Assembly: GCA_905234735.1 (NCBI GenBank)
Contig: CAJOJA010000015.1
Location: 1-64,000, forward strand
Length of the DNA: 64,000 nt
Direction of reading: 5' to 3'
Source of the DNA: an uncultured Bacteroidaceae bacterium
GTDB taxonomy: Bacteria; Bacteroidota; Bacteroidia; Bacteroidales; Bacteroidaceae
Shown: positions 17,369-26,378 of the stretch, piece after piece
Numbering within the stretch: the stretch's first letter is position 1
Layout: every line of letters begins with the position of its first letter
Notes under the pieces: generated by a model
Database searches by the model: none
Seen by the model: only the letters and a program-made list of their open reading frames with translations
Told to the model about the DNA's origin: nothing
Translations under genes and position numbers: made by a program

Positions 17369-18037
17369 TTATAGTCCTTCTGTTATCTGACCATCCAGCA
17401 TCTCGACGATGCGGCTGGCGTAGTTGGCATCGCGCTGCGAGTGTGTGACCATGACGATGGTGGTACCTTCCTGGTTGAGTTGGGTCAGCAGTTGCATCAC
17501 CTCCAGGCCGTTCTTCGAGTCGAGGTTACCCGTGGGCTCGTCGGCCAAGATGAGTTTCGGGTTGCTGACTACGGCGCGGGCTATGGCCACGCGTTGCTGC
17601 TGACCGCCGGAAAGTTGGTTGGGGAAGTGCTTCGAGCGATGGCTGATGGCCATGCGTTGCAGGATTTCCTCCACGCGCTTCTTGCGTTCGCGGGCAGGCA
17701 CACCGAGGTATCGCAGGGGCAGTTCCACGTTCTGCTCCACGTTCAATTCCTCGATGAGGTTGAACGACTGGAATACGAAGCCTATCTTCCCTTTCCTTAC
17801 CCGTGTGCGCTGGCGCTCCTTCAGAGTGCCCACTTCCTCGCCGTCGAGCACATAGCGGCCCGAGGTGGGGTTGTCGAGCAGGCCCAGCACATTGAGCAAC
17901 GTGGACTTGCCACAGCCGCTGGGCCCCATGACGGCCACGAACTCGCCAGGGCGGACATTCAACGATACGCCATTCAAGGCAACGGTTTCTACTTCTTCGG
18001 TGCGGAACACCTTGGTGATGTCGGTTAGTTGTAACAT
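17369..18037 (-). CDS. ABC transporter ATP-binding protein, MacB/LolD type
   Basis: A 222-residue ATPase that powers the neighbouring permeases. It shows Walker A GPSGCGKST, the Q-loop region GFVFQSFNLIEELNVEQN, the signature LSGGQQQRVAIARA, Walker B LILADEPTGNLDS and the switch His in VMVTHSQ. I place the start at the ATG 18035-18037 (MLQLTDITKVF), where family similarity begins; a longer frame starting at 18070 would overlap the upstream gene. The single ATPase presumably serves both permease genes that flank it. Confidence 0.93.
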   Translation of the reverse strand: MLQLTDITKVFRTEEVETVALNGVSLNVRPGEFVAVMGPSGCGKSTLLNVLGLLDNPTSGRYVLDGEEVGTLKERQRTRVRKGKIGFVFQSFNLIEELNVEQNVELPLRYLGVPARERKKRVEEILQRMAISHRSKHFPNQLSGGQQQRVAIARAVVSNPKLILADEPTGNLDSKNGLEVMQLLTQLNQEGTTIVMVTHSQRDANYASRIVEMLDGQITEGL

Positions 18038-18062
18038 AACGCTTAATTTAATGATTCTATGA

Positions 18063-20479
18063 TTATTCATTCTTAATGCTGTTTATCGGATTCTCGTTGG
18101 CCGTGCGCCAGCTTTGGACGACGACGGTGGCGAGGGTGATGGTACCAACGGCCATGAGGGCCAAGGGGAAGAGCCACCAGTGGATGGGCGTGCGTTCGGC
18201 AAAGGATAGTAGCCATTGCTGGCCGATGTACCACGCAAGGGGAACGGCCATGACGAAACTGATGAGGAGCAGGACGAGGTAGCGGCGGCTGAGCAGTGCG
18301 AGGATTTCCTCTTCGGTGCTGCCGAACACCTTGCGGATGCCTATCTCCTTGCGGCGATACTCCGTCTCGAAGAGCGTCAGACAAAAGACACCGATAAGTG
18401 TAATGACGAGGCAGATGATGGAAAATACCAGTACCTGACGAATGAAGCGGAACTCCTCCTGATAGAGGTTCTCAAGTTGCTGGTCGAGGAAGCGAACGGT
18501 GACCTCGGCGTCGCCATTCATCTCGCGCAGTTTATCTTCTATCTGGTGGCGCAGTTCCACCTTATTGCTATTTTGTGCGAGACGGACGTTGAGAATGTCC
18601 AGCCGGTCGCCCCATGAGGCATATTTCTCGCCGAGGATGACGAAGGCCACGGGGTCGGTCGTACGGTCTTGATGTACGCTGCCGTAGCGAACGTTTTCGC
18701 AGACACCAATGACTGGCAGGTCGCCGTCCGTCAGTTCCTTGTCCATCTCCACCCAGCTCCAGCGCTGGCGCGCGGCCTCGTTGATGATGTAGCAGTCGCC
18801 GTCGTGCTCGTTGAAGTCGCGACCCTCATCGTGCGAAGATAGCGCCAGTCCACGGGAAAGCAGGTGAAGGTGATGGCGTGGTCGCCGTTGCCGCGTCCCC
18901 AGCCCATATACCTGGGCTGCGAGCCGAGCACGAAATTGGAGTAGCTGACATCTTCCACACCGCCCATCTGCAGTAGTTCGGTACGCACGGCATCCTTCTT
19001 TCCCTTCAGTTCGTTAGACAATTGGCAATAGAGGAGTTCATCCTTGTTAAAACCGTAGTCGGAGTGATAGATGAAGTGGCTCTGAAGGTAAAGAATGCCG
19101 ATATAGGTGACAAGGATGAGGCTAATGAACACTTGCAGGGCGATGAGGGTGGTGCGCAGACGGCGACCCTTGGGCGTGAGGCCGAAGGAACCCTTCAGCA
19201 CTAATGCAGGTTGGAAAGAAGTAACAAAGAAGGCTGGATAGGTGCCAGCGATGATGCCGATGAGAACTGCGATGGCGGCTATCCACCCCACCTGCGGCCA
19301 GTGACCCATAAGGGAGATGTTGCCAGAGAAGAGTTCTGCGATGGCGGGCCACTGCGAGAGCAGATAGATGACTCCTAAACTAAGGACGAAGGCAAAGAGG
19401 GCGGTGACAACGGTCTCGGCGATGAGGCTCAACCACAATGTGCTTTCTTGTTCGCCCAAGACGCGCCGTGTGTTCACGCCCTTCACACGCATCGGAGCTT
19501 CGGCCAGTGTGAAGTTGAGGAAGTTGATGGCGGCTACAAGCAGGATGACCACACATGCCCACACGAGAATCAGGTGTACGGTGCGGTTGCCCTTGTCGCT
19601 TGGATCCACGCCTGAGAAATAGGTCTCCGTGAGCGGCGTGACGCGGAAATCCTGTCTGCCGAAGTAATCCTCGATCTGCTGGTCCCACTCGGCACGCTCC
19701 TCCGCGTTGAGCTTCTCGTATTCATCGGCATTCTCAGCCATGACGATTTTGCGAAAGGTGGCCTTCACCCGCTCTTTGAACTCAGCGCGGAAGGCGTCAG
19801 CATCCACAGAGGCATAGATGCGTAGGTAGCCGATGAAACTCCATTCGCTGTAGTTGTGACGTTCTTCCTCGCCTATGGGTACATAGATGGCGTTCTGCAG
19901 AAAGCAGTTCTCAGGGAAGTCTCGATAGACACCCATTACGCGCACGCTATCCTGCCCCGTCCAGAGGTATTGCCCTGCTGCCATTGTTGTGTCGAAGAAG
20001 CGTTCCGCCAGCGAGGCCGGGATGAGAACACCTGTAGAGGAACCGTCGTTCCATGTCAGTTTGCCGTCTAAGCATTCGGGGCCGAAGGGCAGCAGCGACA
20101 ACTCTCCATGAATTTTCGATACCTCATATTCCACAGGAGTCTCGCCCTGATATAGCTCTTTCGTCCCTCCCCACATAGGCAGGATGGTACCCGTTTCCAC
20201 TTCGGGCAGTTGCATCATCATTTCCAGCACAGGGCGGTTGCAGTGCACGCCCCAGGGTGCATCCAGGTTCATCTTCGCCTCCACACGGAAGAGGCGTTCG
20301 GCATCGGGGAGGCCGCGATTGTAGCCCGCGTTATACTGCACCTGCGTCATCAGCAGGTAGAAGGCGGTGAAGGTCACGGTGAGGCCAATGAGGTTAAGTG
20401 CGGTCGCCGTCCGGAAGCAGCGGGCCATGTAGTAAAGGTTTCGTAGTGTGTCTGTCATTGTTTCGTATGTTTTTGCCAT
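18063..20479 (-). pseudogene. ABC transporter permease, MacB/FtsX type (B), frameshifted
   Basis: Two overlapping frames make one permease. The first (18731-20479) runs from the N-terminal helix through the first FtsX block (EAPMRVKGVNTRRVLGEQESTLWLSLIAETV) to PVDWRYLRTM. Near 18826-18829 the frame changes: the other frame continues EGRDFNEHDGDCYIINEAARQRWSWVEMDKEL and then the second FtsX block (YRRKEIGIRKVFGSTEEEILALLSRRY) to 18063. A few residues normally found between RTM and EGRDF are also missing, so a short deletion is more likely than a one-base slip. Without repair the main product stops after a run of meaningless Ser/Thr/Arg. Either the gene is inactivated, the product is split, or there is an assembly error. 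Confidence 0.8.
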
Positions 20480-20510
20480 TTACTATATTTATTTTCATCC
20501 CCTTCAATAT

Positions 20511-20602
20511 ATTGACGGTACTACCATCATTATATTGACGGAGGTACCGTCAACGTATTGACGGAACTACCGTCAAACTATTGACGGATTTTTGACGGTA
20601 CT
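20511..20602. repeat. Four tandem 23-bp units, each with an inverted repeat
   Basis: Four units of exactly 23 bp start at 20511, 20534, 20557 and 20580, each beginning ATTGACGG. Units 1-3 carry TTGACGG...(T)ACCGTCAA or a close variant, an inverted pair able to form a hairpin. The array fills most of the gap between the permease B start and the membrane fusion gene stop, and its last bases touch that stop codon. Confidence 0.85.
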
Positions 20603-21854
20603 ATTTAATCTCCAGTCTTTCATAGTCTTTGTACGCCTCATAGCCACTCGTTATCACCTGTTCGCCCTCGGACAGTCCTTCCAGCACCTCGTAGTAGCGT
20701 GGGTTCTGTCGCCCGATGCGGATGTTTCTCCTGTAGGCCCTGCTCCCGTCCTTCGAGAGGACGAATATCCACTGTCCGCCCGTCGTTTGGAAGAAGGTGC
20801 CGCGTGGCACGAGCACGGCTTCCTCACTCTGTCCCAGTTCTACGTTGAGGTAGAACGTCTGGCCGGAGCGCATCTGCTCGGGGCGTTCCCCATCGAACAC
20901 GAAGTCGACGCGGAACTTCCCCTCCCTGACTTCGGGATATACTTTGCGGACGCGCAACGTGTAGCGTTGCCCCTCGCGCTCCATCGTGGCAAAGAGACCC
21001 TGGCGCAGCCGCTCGATGTAGTGCTCGTCGACGAGGGCCTGTATCTTGAAGTCGCGCAGGTCGTTTATCTGTCCTATCTTCATGCCTGGCTGTATGCTCT
21101 GCCCCAGCTCCACGTCCAGTAGGCCCAGTTCGCCGTCTATCGTGGCGCGCACCTCCAGTTTCTCCTTCCGTTGCCGCACGAGCACGACGTTGCGGCGCAT
21201 GTTGGCCAGGTTGTCCTCCATCTGGTCCATCTGCACGGAGCGGTAGATGCTGTCCTGCCGAAGCCGCTGGCTGACGAGCCTGCGCTTGCGCTCCGCCAGT
21301 TCCCAGTCCTCGCGGCTTTGCACGTAGTCCTCCTGGCTGAGGAGCCGTTCGGCGTAGAGCCGTTCGTTCTGCTCCTTGGTGCGTCGCTTGCGTTCCGTGT
21401 CCATGTCCAGTTGTGCCTCCTCGGTCAGGTTGTTCAACCTGTCCTGTTCCATGGCCACCTGCGTATTGCGCAGCATGTTCTGCTTCTCGGCCAGTTCGGC
21501 CTCGGCATTGAGGATTTGCAGGTCGAGGTTGGCGTTCGACAGGCGCACGATGACGTCGCCCCGACGCACGCTTGCACCTTCCTCCGCCACCTTCTCCATG
21601 ACGATGCCACCTTCCTCCGGCGCTATCTGCACCACCTGGATGGGCATCACCTGCCCCGAGGTGCGGACGTAGTCCTTGAACTCGGCCCGGCTCACCGTGC
21701 TCAGCGTCAGTTCTTCCTTTGGCACGCGCAGTGTTGCGCTGTGATTGCCCACTGCGAGCCACAGCACCGCCCCTGCCACCGCTGCGACTGCTGCCGCCAG
21801 TGGCCACCATTTGCGCAGCCTGTAGCCGCGCGGCTTTTCTAACTTCCTATCCAT
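20601..21854 (-). CDS. Membrane fusion (HlyD/MacA-like) efflux protein
   Basis: A 417-residue periplasmic adaptor linking the inner-membrane ABC transporter to the outer-membrane channel. An N-terminal anchor helix lies at about 16-35 (WWPLAAAVAAVAGAVLWLAV). The biotinyl-lipoyl half motifs are VVQIAPEEGGIVMEKVAEEGASVRRGDVIVRL and VRATIDGELGLLDVELGQSIQPGMKIG. Between them lies a long coiled-coil hairpin (about 115-235) rich in Glu, Arg and Gln. Beta-barrel and membrane-proximal domains follow (VLVPRGTFFQTTGGQWIFVL). It sits between the TolC-like gene and the permeases in one operon. Confidence 0.9.
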   Translation of the reverse strand: MDRKLEKPRGYRLRKWWPLAAAVAAVAGAVLWLAVGNHSATLRVPKEELTLSTVSRAEFKDYVRTSGQVMPIQVVQIAPEEGGIVMEKVAEEGASVRRGDVIVRLSNANLDLQILNAEAELAEKQNMLRNTQVAMEQDRLNNLTEEAQLDMDTERKRRTKEQNERLYAERLLSQEDYVQSREDWELAERKRRLVSQRLRQDSIYRSVQMDQMEDNLANMRRNVVLVRQRKEKLEVRATIDGELGLLDVELGQSIQPGMKIGQINDLRDFKIQALVDEHYIERLRQGLFATMEREGQRYTLRVRKVYPEVREGKFRVDFVFDGERPEQMRSGQTFYLNVELGQSEEAVLVPRGTFFQTTGGQWIFVLSKDGSRAYRRNIRIGRQNPRYYEVLEGLSEGEQVITSGYEAYKDYERLEIK

Positions 21855-21860
21855 AAGGTT

Positions 21861-21898
21861 CTCCTCCGTCCCCCTCCCTGCGCAGGGGAGGGGAGTGG
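21861..21898. repeat. C/G-rich palindromic repeat, intergenic
   Basis: CTCCGTCCCCCTCCCTGCGC followed by AGGGGAGGGGAG, between the TolC-like and membrane fusion genes. Confidence 0.6.
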
Positions 21899-21904
21899 TT
21901 ACTT

Positions 21905-23320
21905 TTAGTTATTGATTCTTGCTATCTTCTTATGCCCCATGTTCTCCATCATACTCCCCTCGCTCGGGAGGGGTGAGGGGGCGGGGCCGTAATACTGTGC
22001 CAGTCGTGCTTTTAGCACTGCCATCAACCTTGCCTGCAAGGCGGTGGCGCGACTGTTGAGCAGGGCGGCCGAGGTGTTCGTCACGTCGATGGCCGTCGAC
22101 AGGCCTTCTTCCCACTGGCGGCGCGTCAGCGCGTAGGCCAGGCTGTCCGCCTCCACCTTCTTCCGCATTCCCTGGGCCTCACGGCGGTAGGCCTCGGCAT
22201 CCATCACCGCTTCGCGGCGCAGACGCTCCAGTTCCTCGCGCTTCTGTTCGTAATTCTCCATGGCATACCTATAATTATTGCGCGCACGGCGGATGCTCGT
22301 CACCGTGCCCAGCCGACCGAAGAGTGGGAACGAGAGGCTTGCGGCCACCCATTCGCCACGGTTTTCCCGCATCTGCTGACGCCACGAAAGATTTGCAGGC
22401 GCGTCCAGCGTCTTGTAGTACGTCGTGCTCCATCCGGCCGAGAGGCTGATGCTTGGCCACAGGCTTGCCTTCGTACGGCGCAGGGTGTGACGGGCGGATT
22501 CCATAGCGAAGAAGGCCTGGCGCTCCTCAGGAAGTCCCTCTCCCCCGTAGTCGGACGGCCGCAGGTCTGCGCTTGGCCCGTTCAGGAATGGGAGGGGAGT
22601 TTGGGTAACTTCTTCCCCCTCCCATTTGGGGAAAGGGGCTAAGGGGAGAGGGGCCTCTTCCTGCCAGTTCATCGTATTCTTTAATATCAGCATCCCCTGT
22701 TCCAAGCGGTTTTTTTGCCTGACCACCTCCACTTCGGCCTCGGCAGCCTGGGCCTCCATCTGTGCCACGTCGGCGGGCGACTTGCGACCCACCTCCTCCA
22801 TCACGCGAGTCTGTCGTAGCAGGGCATCGCTCTCGCGCAGTTTCTCCTCTGCCATTGCCACAGTGCCCTGATAATACTGGACGTTGATGAAAGCCTGTAG
22901 CGTCTCCAGGGCCACTTGGTGCTGCTGTTGCTGCAAGGCCGACTTGCCCATGAGCACGTCCGCCTTGGCCGCACGCAGGGCATGGAGGCGTGCCAGCCCG
23001 TCGAACACGGGCAGCGAGGCCGAGGTGCCGAATCCCTGATGGAAGGTCGTTACGTTGGTATAGGTGTTCGTCTTGGGGTCGATGCCACGACCGAAATTGT
23101 ACTGTGCCGAAGCGTTGGCCGACACGGCGGGCAGGAACTCGCCGATGGCACTGAGGCGATTAGCCTGGTAGTTGTCCAATGTCAGTTCCGCCTTCCGCAC
23201 CTCACGGTTGTGCGCCACGGCGTAGGCAATGCACTCGTCGACGGTCATGGGTTTCGACTCTTGGGCTGTGCCCCAGTGGCAGCAGGCGGAACAGAGGGTT
23301 ATGAGTAGGGTCTTCTTCAT
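21905..23320 (-). CDS. TolC-family outer membrane efflux protein
   Basis: A 471-residue outer-membrane channel protein. A signal peptide ends near GTAQESKP. The first TolC repeat follows (MTVDECIAYAVAHNREVRKAELTLDNYQANRL), with long amphipathic helices and the second repeat in the C-terminal half. Two stretches look inserted: about residues 220-260 (LPLAPFPKWEGEEV, then LPFLNGPSADLRPSDYGGEG), which coincide with two copies of the dispersed palindromic repeat, and PAPSPLPSEGSMMEN near the C terminus, which reads through another copy. Both lie outside the core helices. It is first in the efflux operon, behind the promoter at 23360. Confidence 0.9.
   Translation of the reverse strand: MKKTLLITLCSACCHWGTAQESKPMTVDECIAYAVAHNREVRKAELTLDNYQANRLSAIGEFLPAVSANASAQYNFGRGIDPKTNTYTNVTTFHQGFGTSASLPVFDGLARLHALRAAKADVLMGKSALQQQQHQVALETLQAFINVQYYQGTVAMAEEKLRESDALLRQTRVMEEVGRKSPADVAQMEAQAAEAEVEVVRQKNRLEQGMLILKNTMNWQEEAPLPLAPFPKWEGEEVTQTPLPFLNGPSADLRPSDYGGEGLPEERQAFFAMESARHTLRRTKASLWPSISLSAGWSTTYYKTLDAPANLSWRQQMRENRGEWVAASLSFPLFGRLGTVTSIRRARNNYRYAMENYEQKREELERLRREAVMDAEAYRREAQGMRKKVEADSLAYALTRRQWEEGLSTAIDVTNTSAALLNSRATALQARLMAVLKARLAQYYGPAPSPLPSEGSMMENMGHKKIARINN
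21953..21988. repeat. C/G-rich palindromic repeat inside TolC-like CDS end
   Basis: ACTCCCCTCGCTCGGGAGGG followed by GTGAGGGGGCGGGGC; it encodes the proline-rich C-terminal tail. Confidence 0.6.
22535..22655. repeat. Two C/G-rich palindromic repeats in tandem, in frame
   Basis: CCCTCTCCCCCGTAGTC...GGGAGGGGAG and then CTTCCCCCTCCCATTTGGGG with AAGGGGAGAGGGG. Together they add about 40 codons to the TolC-like protein. Confidence 0.6.
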
Positions 23321-23359
23321 TGTCGTTCAGGAAAGCTGTTCGTTCTTTCAAATTCATTG

Positions 23360-23367
23360 CAAAGGTA
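23360..23367 (-). promoter_or_regulatory. -7 box (TACCTTTG, minus strand) of the efflux operon
   Basis: CAAAGGTA on the plus strand, 40 bp before the TolC-like start; divergent from the regulator promoter at 23527. Confidence 0.6.
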
Positions 23368-23526
23368 GGGTGTTCGTCTTGGCACGGCAAACTATTTTCG
23401 ACGAAAAACGGCAAGTGTAAAGGGATTTAACACAAAAGTGTATCGTTTCTTTACACTTTTCGCCTTTCGTGGGGGCGAACCGTCACTTTTCAGCGGTGCG
23501 AGGCAGGGGCTTTCGCGAAATGTTCC

Positions 23527-23534
23527 TATCTTTG
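23527..23534 (+). promoter_or_regulatory. -7 box TATCTTTG
   Basis: Lies 18 bp upstream of the response regulator start. Confidence 0.6.
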
Positions 23535-23552
23535 TGGTGCTAATAGGAAAGA

Positions 23553-24077
23553 ATGATGAAATACGGAACCCTGCTCATCGTGGACGACAACGAAACGGTG
23601 CTCACGGCCCTGCGCCTGGCACTGGAACCGATGTTCACCCGAATAAAGACATTGGATGCCCCCGACCTGTTGCTGAAGGCAATGGACGGGGAGGAGGTCG
23701 ATATGGTGCTGTTGGACATGAACTTCTCGCTTGGCGTGAACTCGGGCAATGAGGGCCTGTTCTGGCTGCGTGCCCTGCGGAAGCGCCATCCCTCCGTGCC
23801 CGTGGTGCTGCTGACGGCCTATGCCGACGTGAACCTTGCTGTCCGAGGACTGAAGGCGGGTGCCTCGGACTTCATCGTGAAGCCCTGGGACAACGAGGAA
23901 CTGATGCGCAAGCTCCGCGACGTGATGGAACAGCACAGCAACATGCCCACGCTGGATGCCTTGGAGAACGAACATATCCGCCGGGCCCTGGACGTGAGCC
24001 GCGGCAACATGTCGAAGGCTGCCGACCTGCTCGGCATCAGTCGCCCCACATTGTACAAGAAACTGAAAAGGAAATAA
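23553..24077 (+). CDS. Response regulator: receiver plus Fis-type HTH, no AAA+ domain
   Basis: A 174-residue two-component regulator. The receiver has the acidic pair D11/D12, phospho-acceptor D55 (VDMVLLDMNF), the Thr in VVLLTAYAD and the Lys in FIVKPWD. A short linker leads directly to a Fis-like helix-turn-helix (HIRRALDVSRGNMSKAADLLGISRPTLYKKLKRK, about 141-174). Sigma-54-dependent NtrC regulators carry an AAA+ ATPase between these parts; it is absent here, as in RegA/PrrA-type regulators, so it should act as an ordinary activator or repressor. It is divergent from the efflux operon and upstream of its kinase by 7 bp. Confidence 0.9.
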   Translation: MMKYGTLLIVDDNETVLTALRLALEPMFTRIKTLDAPDLLLKAMDGEEVDMVLLDMNFSLGVNSGNEGLFWLRALRKRHPSVPVVLLTAYADVNLAVRGLKAGASDFIVKPWDNEELMRKLRDVMEQHSNMPTLDALENEHIRRALDVSRGNMSKAADLLGISRPTLYKKLKRK

Positions 24078-24084
24078 AAGAACT

Positions 24085-24939
24085 ATGTTGTATATTATAA
24101 TAGGTATTGGGGTTGTGGCAGTGGCCTTCCTCGTGGTGCACCACCAGCGAAGGCTGCGCATCCGTGCCCATCTGATGCAGGAGGCCATCAGGAACCGCGA
24201 CTTCCAATTCCGGCTGCCTACGGACGGACTGCTCTCAGGCGAACGGGCGATGCAGGAAACCCTGAACCAGTTGGGCGACGTGATTCGCCAACAGACGCGC
24301 CGCAGTGAGGTGGAATCGTGGGAGCGGCTGACACGCGTGCTGACCCACGAAATCATGAACGCCACGGCCCCCATCGCCAGCATCAGCCAGTCGATGCTCG
24401 GACGCGAGGACGTGAAGGATACGCCTCTGGAGGAAGGGATGCGTGCCATACATACGGCAGCAAGGCATTTAGGAACGTTTGTGGATTCGTACCGCAAGTT
24501 CTCGCAACTGCAGCAGTCCGTGCCCGAGGATGTGCTGTTGGCCGGCGTTGTAACCGAGGTGCAGGGACTGTATCCCGACCTGCAGTGGGACGTGACCATA
24601 GCCGACGGGACAATGGTGCATACCGACCCGGGCCTGTTGCGCCAGGTGCTGATAAACCTGACAAAGAATGCCGTGGAGGCAGGGGCTAAACGGATAAGGT
24701 GCGAAGCAAAACCTCGCAACTTGCAACATGGAGGTGCCAGCCGCGTCAGCATCTATGTCTCGAACGACGGGGCATCCATTCCTGCCGAAGCACGGCCCAG
24801 TATCTTCGTACCGTTCTTTACCACTAAAAAAGGCGGCTCAGGGATTGGACTCTCCCTAAGTCGCCGAATGTTGTCGCTGCAAGGCGGTGACCTGGAACTC
24901 ACCGATGCCCCGCAGACCACCTTCCTGATAAGTTTCTGA
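24085..24939 (+). CDS. Sensor histidine kinase partnered with the receiver-Fis regulator
   Basis: A 284-residue kinase with one N-terminal membrane helix (about 2-20) and almost no periplasmic part, so the signal is probably sensed in the membrane or cytoplasm. The phosphorylated His lies in RVLTHEIMNATAPI (H88). The ATP-binding domain shows the N box QVLINLTKNAVEAG, a D/G box in VSNDGASIP, and the F/G2 boxes FVPFFTTKKGGSGIGLSLSRRM. It is co-transcribed with the regulator, and by position the likely control system of the divergent ABC efflux operon. Confidence 0.9.
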   Translation: MLYIIIGIGVVAVAFLVVHHQRRLRIRAHLMQEAIRNRDFQFRLPTDGLLSGERAMQETLNQLGDVIRQQTRRSEVESWERLTRVLTHEIMNATAPIASISQSMLGREDVKDTPLEEGMRAIHTAARHLGTFVDSYRKFSQLQQSVPEDVLLAGVVTEVQGLYPDLQWDVTIADGTMVHTDPGLLRQVLINLTKNAVEAGAKRIRCEAKPRNLQHGGASRVSIYVSNDGASIPAEARPSIFVPFFTTKKGGSGIGLSLSRRMLSLQGGDLELTDAPQTTFLISF

Positions 24940-24977
24940 ATGCACCGTGTGGCTCCCGTTCGAAGTCGGGATAACGC

Positions 24978-26264
24978 TTAATAGAAGAACAGGTATGCCA
25001 CTCCGATGGCGGCCAACACACCCACAAGGTCGGTCAGCAGGCCGGCAGCAACGGCATGGCGCGTGTTGCGGACACCCACGGAGCCGAAGTAGACGGCGAG
25101 GATGTAGAAGGTAGTGTCTGTTGCCCCTTGGAAGATGCACGAGAGGCGACCCACGAAGGAGTCGGCACCGTACGTCGTCATGGCATCCACCATCATGCCG
25201 CGTGCTCCGCTTCCGCTCAGGGGCTTCATCAGTGCTGTGGGCAGGGCACCCACGAAGTCGGCATTGATGCCCATGAACTGGAACCCCTTTTCTATGCCGC
25301 TAATCAACACATCCATTGCCCCAGAGGCCCGGAAGACGCCGATGGCGACGAGTATGGCCACCAGATAAGGGATGATGCGAACCGCTGTTTCGAAGCCACC
25401 CTTGGCACCCTCGATGAAAGCCTCGTAGACGTTCACCTTCTTGCGCATACCAGCCACGATGAAGGCTACGATGATGCCAAACAAAAGGACGTTGGCCACG
25501 GTGGTGCTATAGAGATTCAAGTCTTCGCGACTGAGTCGTGAAGCACAGAACGCCATGCCGCTCACCAGCAGGCACAGTCCCAGCATGGTGCCCATGATGG
25601 CGCGGTTGAAGAGGTTGATGCGCTGGTAGAGGCTGGTGATGATGATGCCTGCCATTGTGGCGATGGTGGTGGCTAATAATATAGGTATAAAGACATCGGT
25701 GGGCTGTGCGGCTCCCAGTTGGGCACGATAGACAAGGATGGAGACGGGGATGAGCGTCAGTCCGCTGGTGTTCAGCACGAGGAACATAATCATCGGATTG
25801 GAGGCCGTCTCCCGAAGCCGTTGCATCTCGGCGTCGTCAATCTCACCCCGCTCTTTTTTAATTTTTAGTTTTTCATTTTTAATTTCCTGAAGACCTTCCA
25901 TCGCCTTCAGGCCGAGGGGAGTGGCAGCATTGTCCAGTCCCAGCATGTTGGCTCCGAGGTTCATGAAGATGTGCCCGAATACGGGATGCCCTTCGGGAAT
26001 TTCCGGGAACAACCGCTTAAATAAAGGATTAAGCGCACGCGCGAGGGCATTCACCAGTCCGCCCTTCTCGCCAATCTTCATAATACCCATCCACAGGGCC
26101 AGCGTACCCGTCAGTCCCAAGGAGATTTCGAACGCCGTCTTGGATGACGCAAAAGTGCTCTCGATGATGGCAGGGAACACCTCGGTGTTGCCCATGCACA
26201 GTTCTACCGTCGCAATAAGGAATGCGATGAGGAAGAAACCAATCCAAATGTAATTCAGTACCAT
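24978..26264 (-). CDS. Nucleoside-recognition/SpmA-SpmB-like fused membrane protein
   Basis: A 428-residue inner-membrane protein that joins SpmA-like and SpmB-like halves, each with the nucleoside recognition (Gate) helices: FEISLGLTGTLALWMGIMKIGEKGG in the first half and FETAVRIIPYLVAILVAIGVFRASG in the second, plus NLGANMLGLDNAATPLGLKAM. This non-sporulating lineage keeps the fusion, but its function is unknown. EIKNEKLKIKKERGEIDD at about 126-143 looks like an A/T-rich dispersed repeat read in frame within a cytoplasmic loop. It is convergent with the kinase gene; a short TCCCG/CGGGA hairpin lies between. Confidence 0.85.
   Translation of the reverse strand: MVLNYIWIGFFLIAFLIATVELCMGNTEVFPAIIESTFASSKTAFEISLGLTGTLALWMGIMKIGEKGGLVNALARALNPLFKRLFPEIPEGHPVFGHIFMNLGANMLGLDNAATPLGLKAMEGLQEIKNEKLKIKKERGEIDDAEMQRLRETASNPMIMFLVLNTSGLTLIPVSILVYRAQLGAAQPTDVFIPILLATTIATMAGIIITSLYQRINLFNRAIMGTMLGLCLLVSGMAFCASRLSREDLNLYSTTVANVLLFGIIVAFIVAGMRKKVNVYEAFIEGAKGGFETAVRIIPYLVAILVAIGVFRASGAMDVLISGIEKGFQFMGINADFVGALPTALMKPLSGSGARGMMVDAMTTYGADSFVGRLSCIFQGATDTTFYILAVYFGSVGVRNTRHAVAAGLLTDLVGVLAAIGVAYLFFY
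25852..25886. repeat. A/T-rich dispersed repeat, in frame
   Basis: On the minus strand it reads GAAATTAAAAATGAAAAACT, continuing AAAAATTAAAAAAG, and encodes KNEKLKIKK in the SpmA/B-like protein. Similar elements lie between genes elsewhere in the window. Confidence 0.5.
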
Positions 26265-26268
26265 ACTG

Positions 26269-26276
26269 CAAAATTA
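26269..26276 (-). promoter_or_regulatory. -7 box (TAATTTTG, minus strand)
   Basis: CAAAATTA on the plus strand, directly upstream of the SpmA/B-like gene; the leader would be very short. An A/T-rich repeat (26281-26318) lies just upstream of it. Confidence 0.45.
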
Positions 26277-26330
26277 GTACTTTTAATTGAAAATAGAAAA
26301 TAGAGAATTGAAAATCGAACAAAGAAGCAT

Positions 26331-26361
26331 AAAAAAAGAGCCGCAGACGAATCCGCGGCTC
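26331..26361 (-). terminator. Rho-independent terminator of the OB-fold protein gene
   Basis: On the minus strand GAGCCGC and GCGGCTC arms (26355-26361 and 26338-26344) are followed by TTTTTTT. It lies 17 bp after the stop of the 26379-28508 gene. Confidence 0.85.
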
Positions 26362-26378
26362 CCTTATTACGTTTTACT

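Noticed and set aside
20511-20602. Possible CRISPR array
   Set aside because: Units are directly adjacent with no unique spacers, each is itself palindromic, and no cas gene is near.
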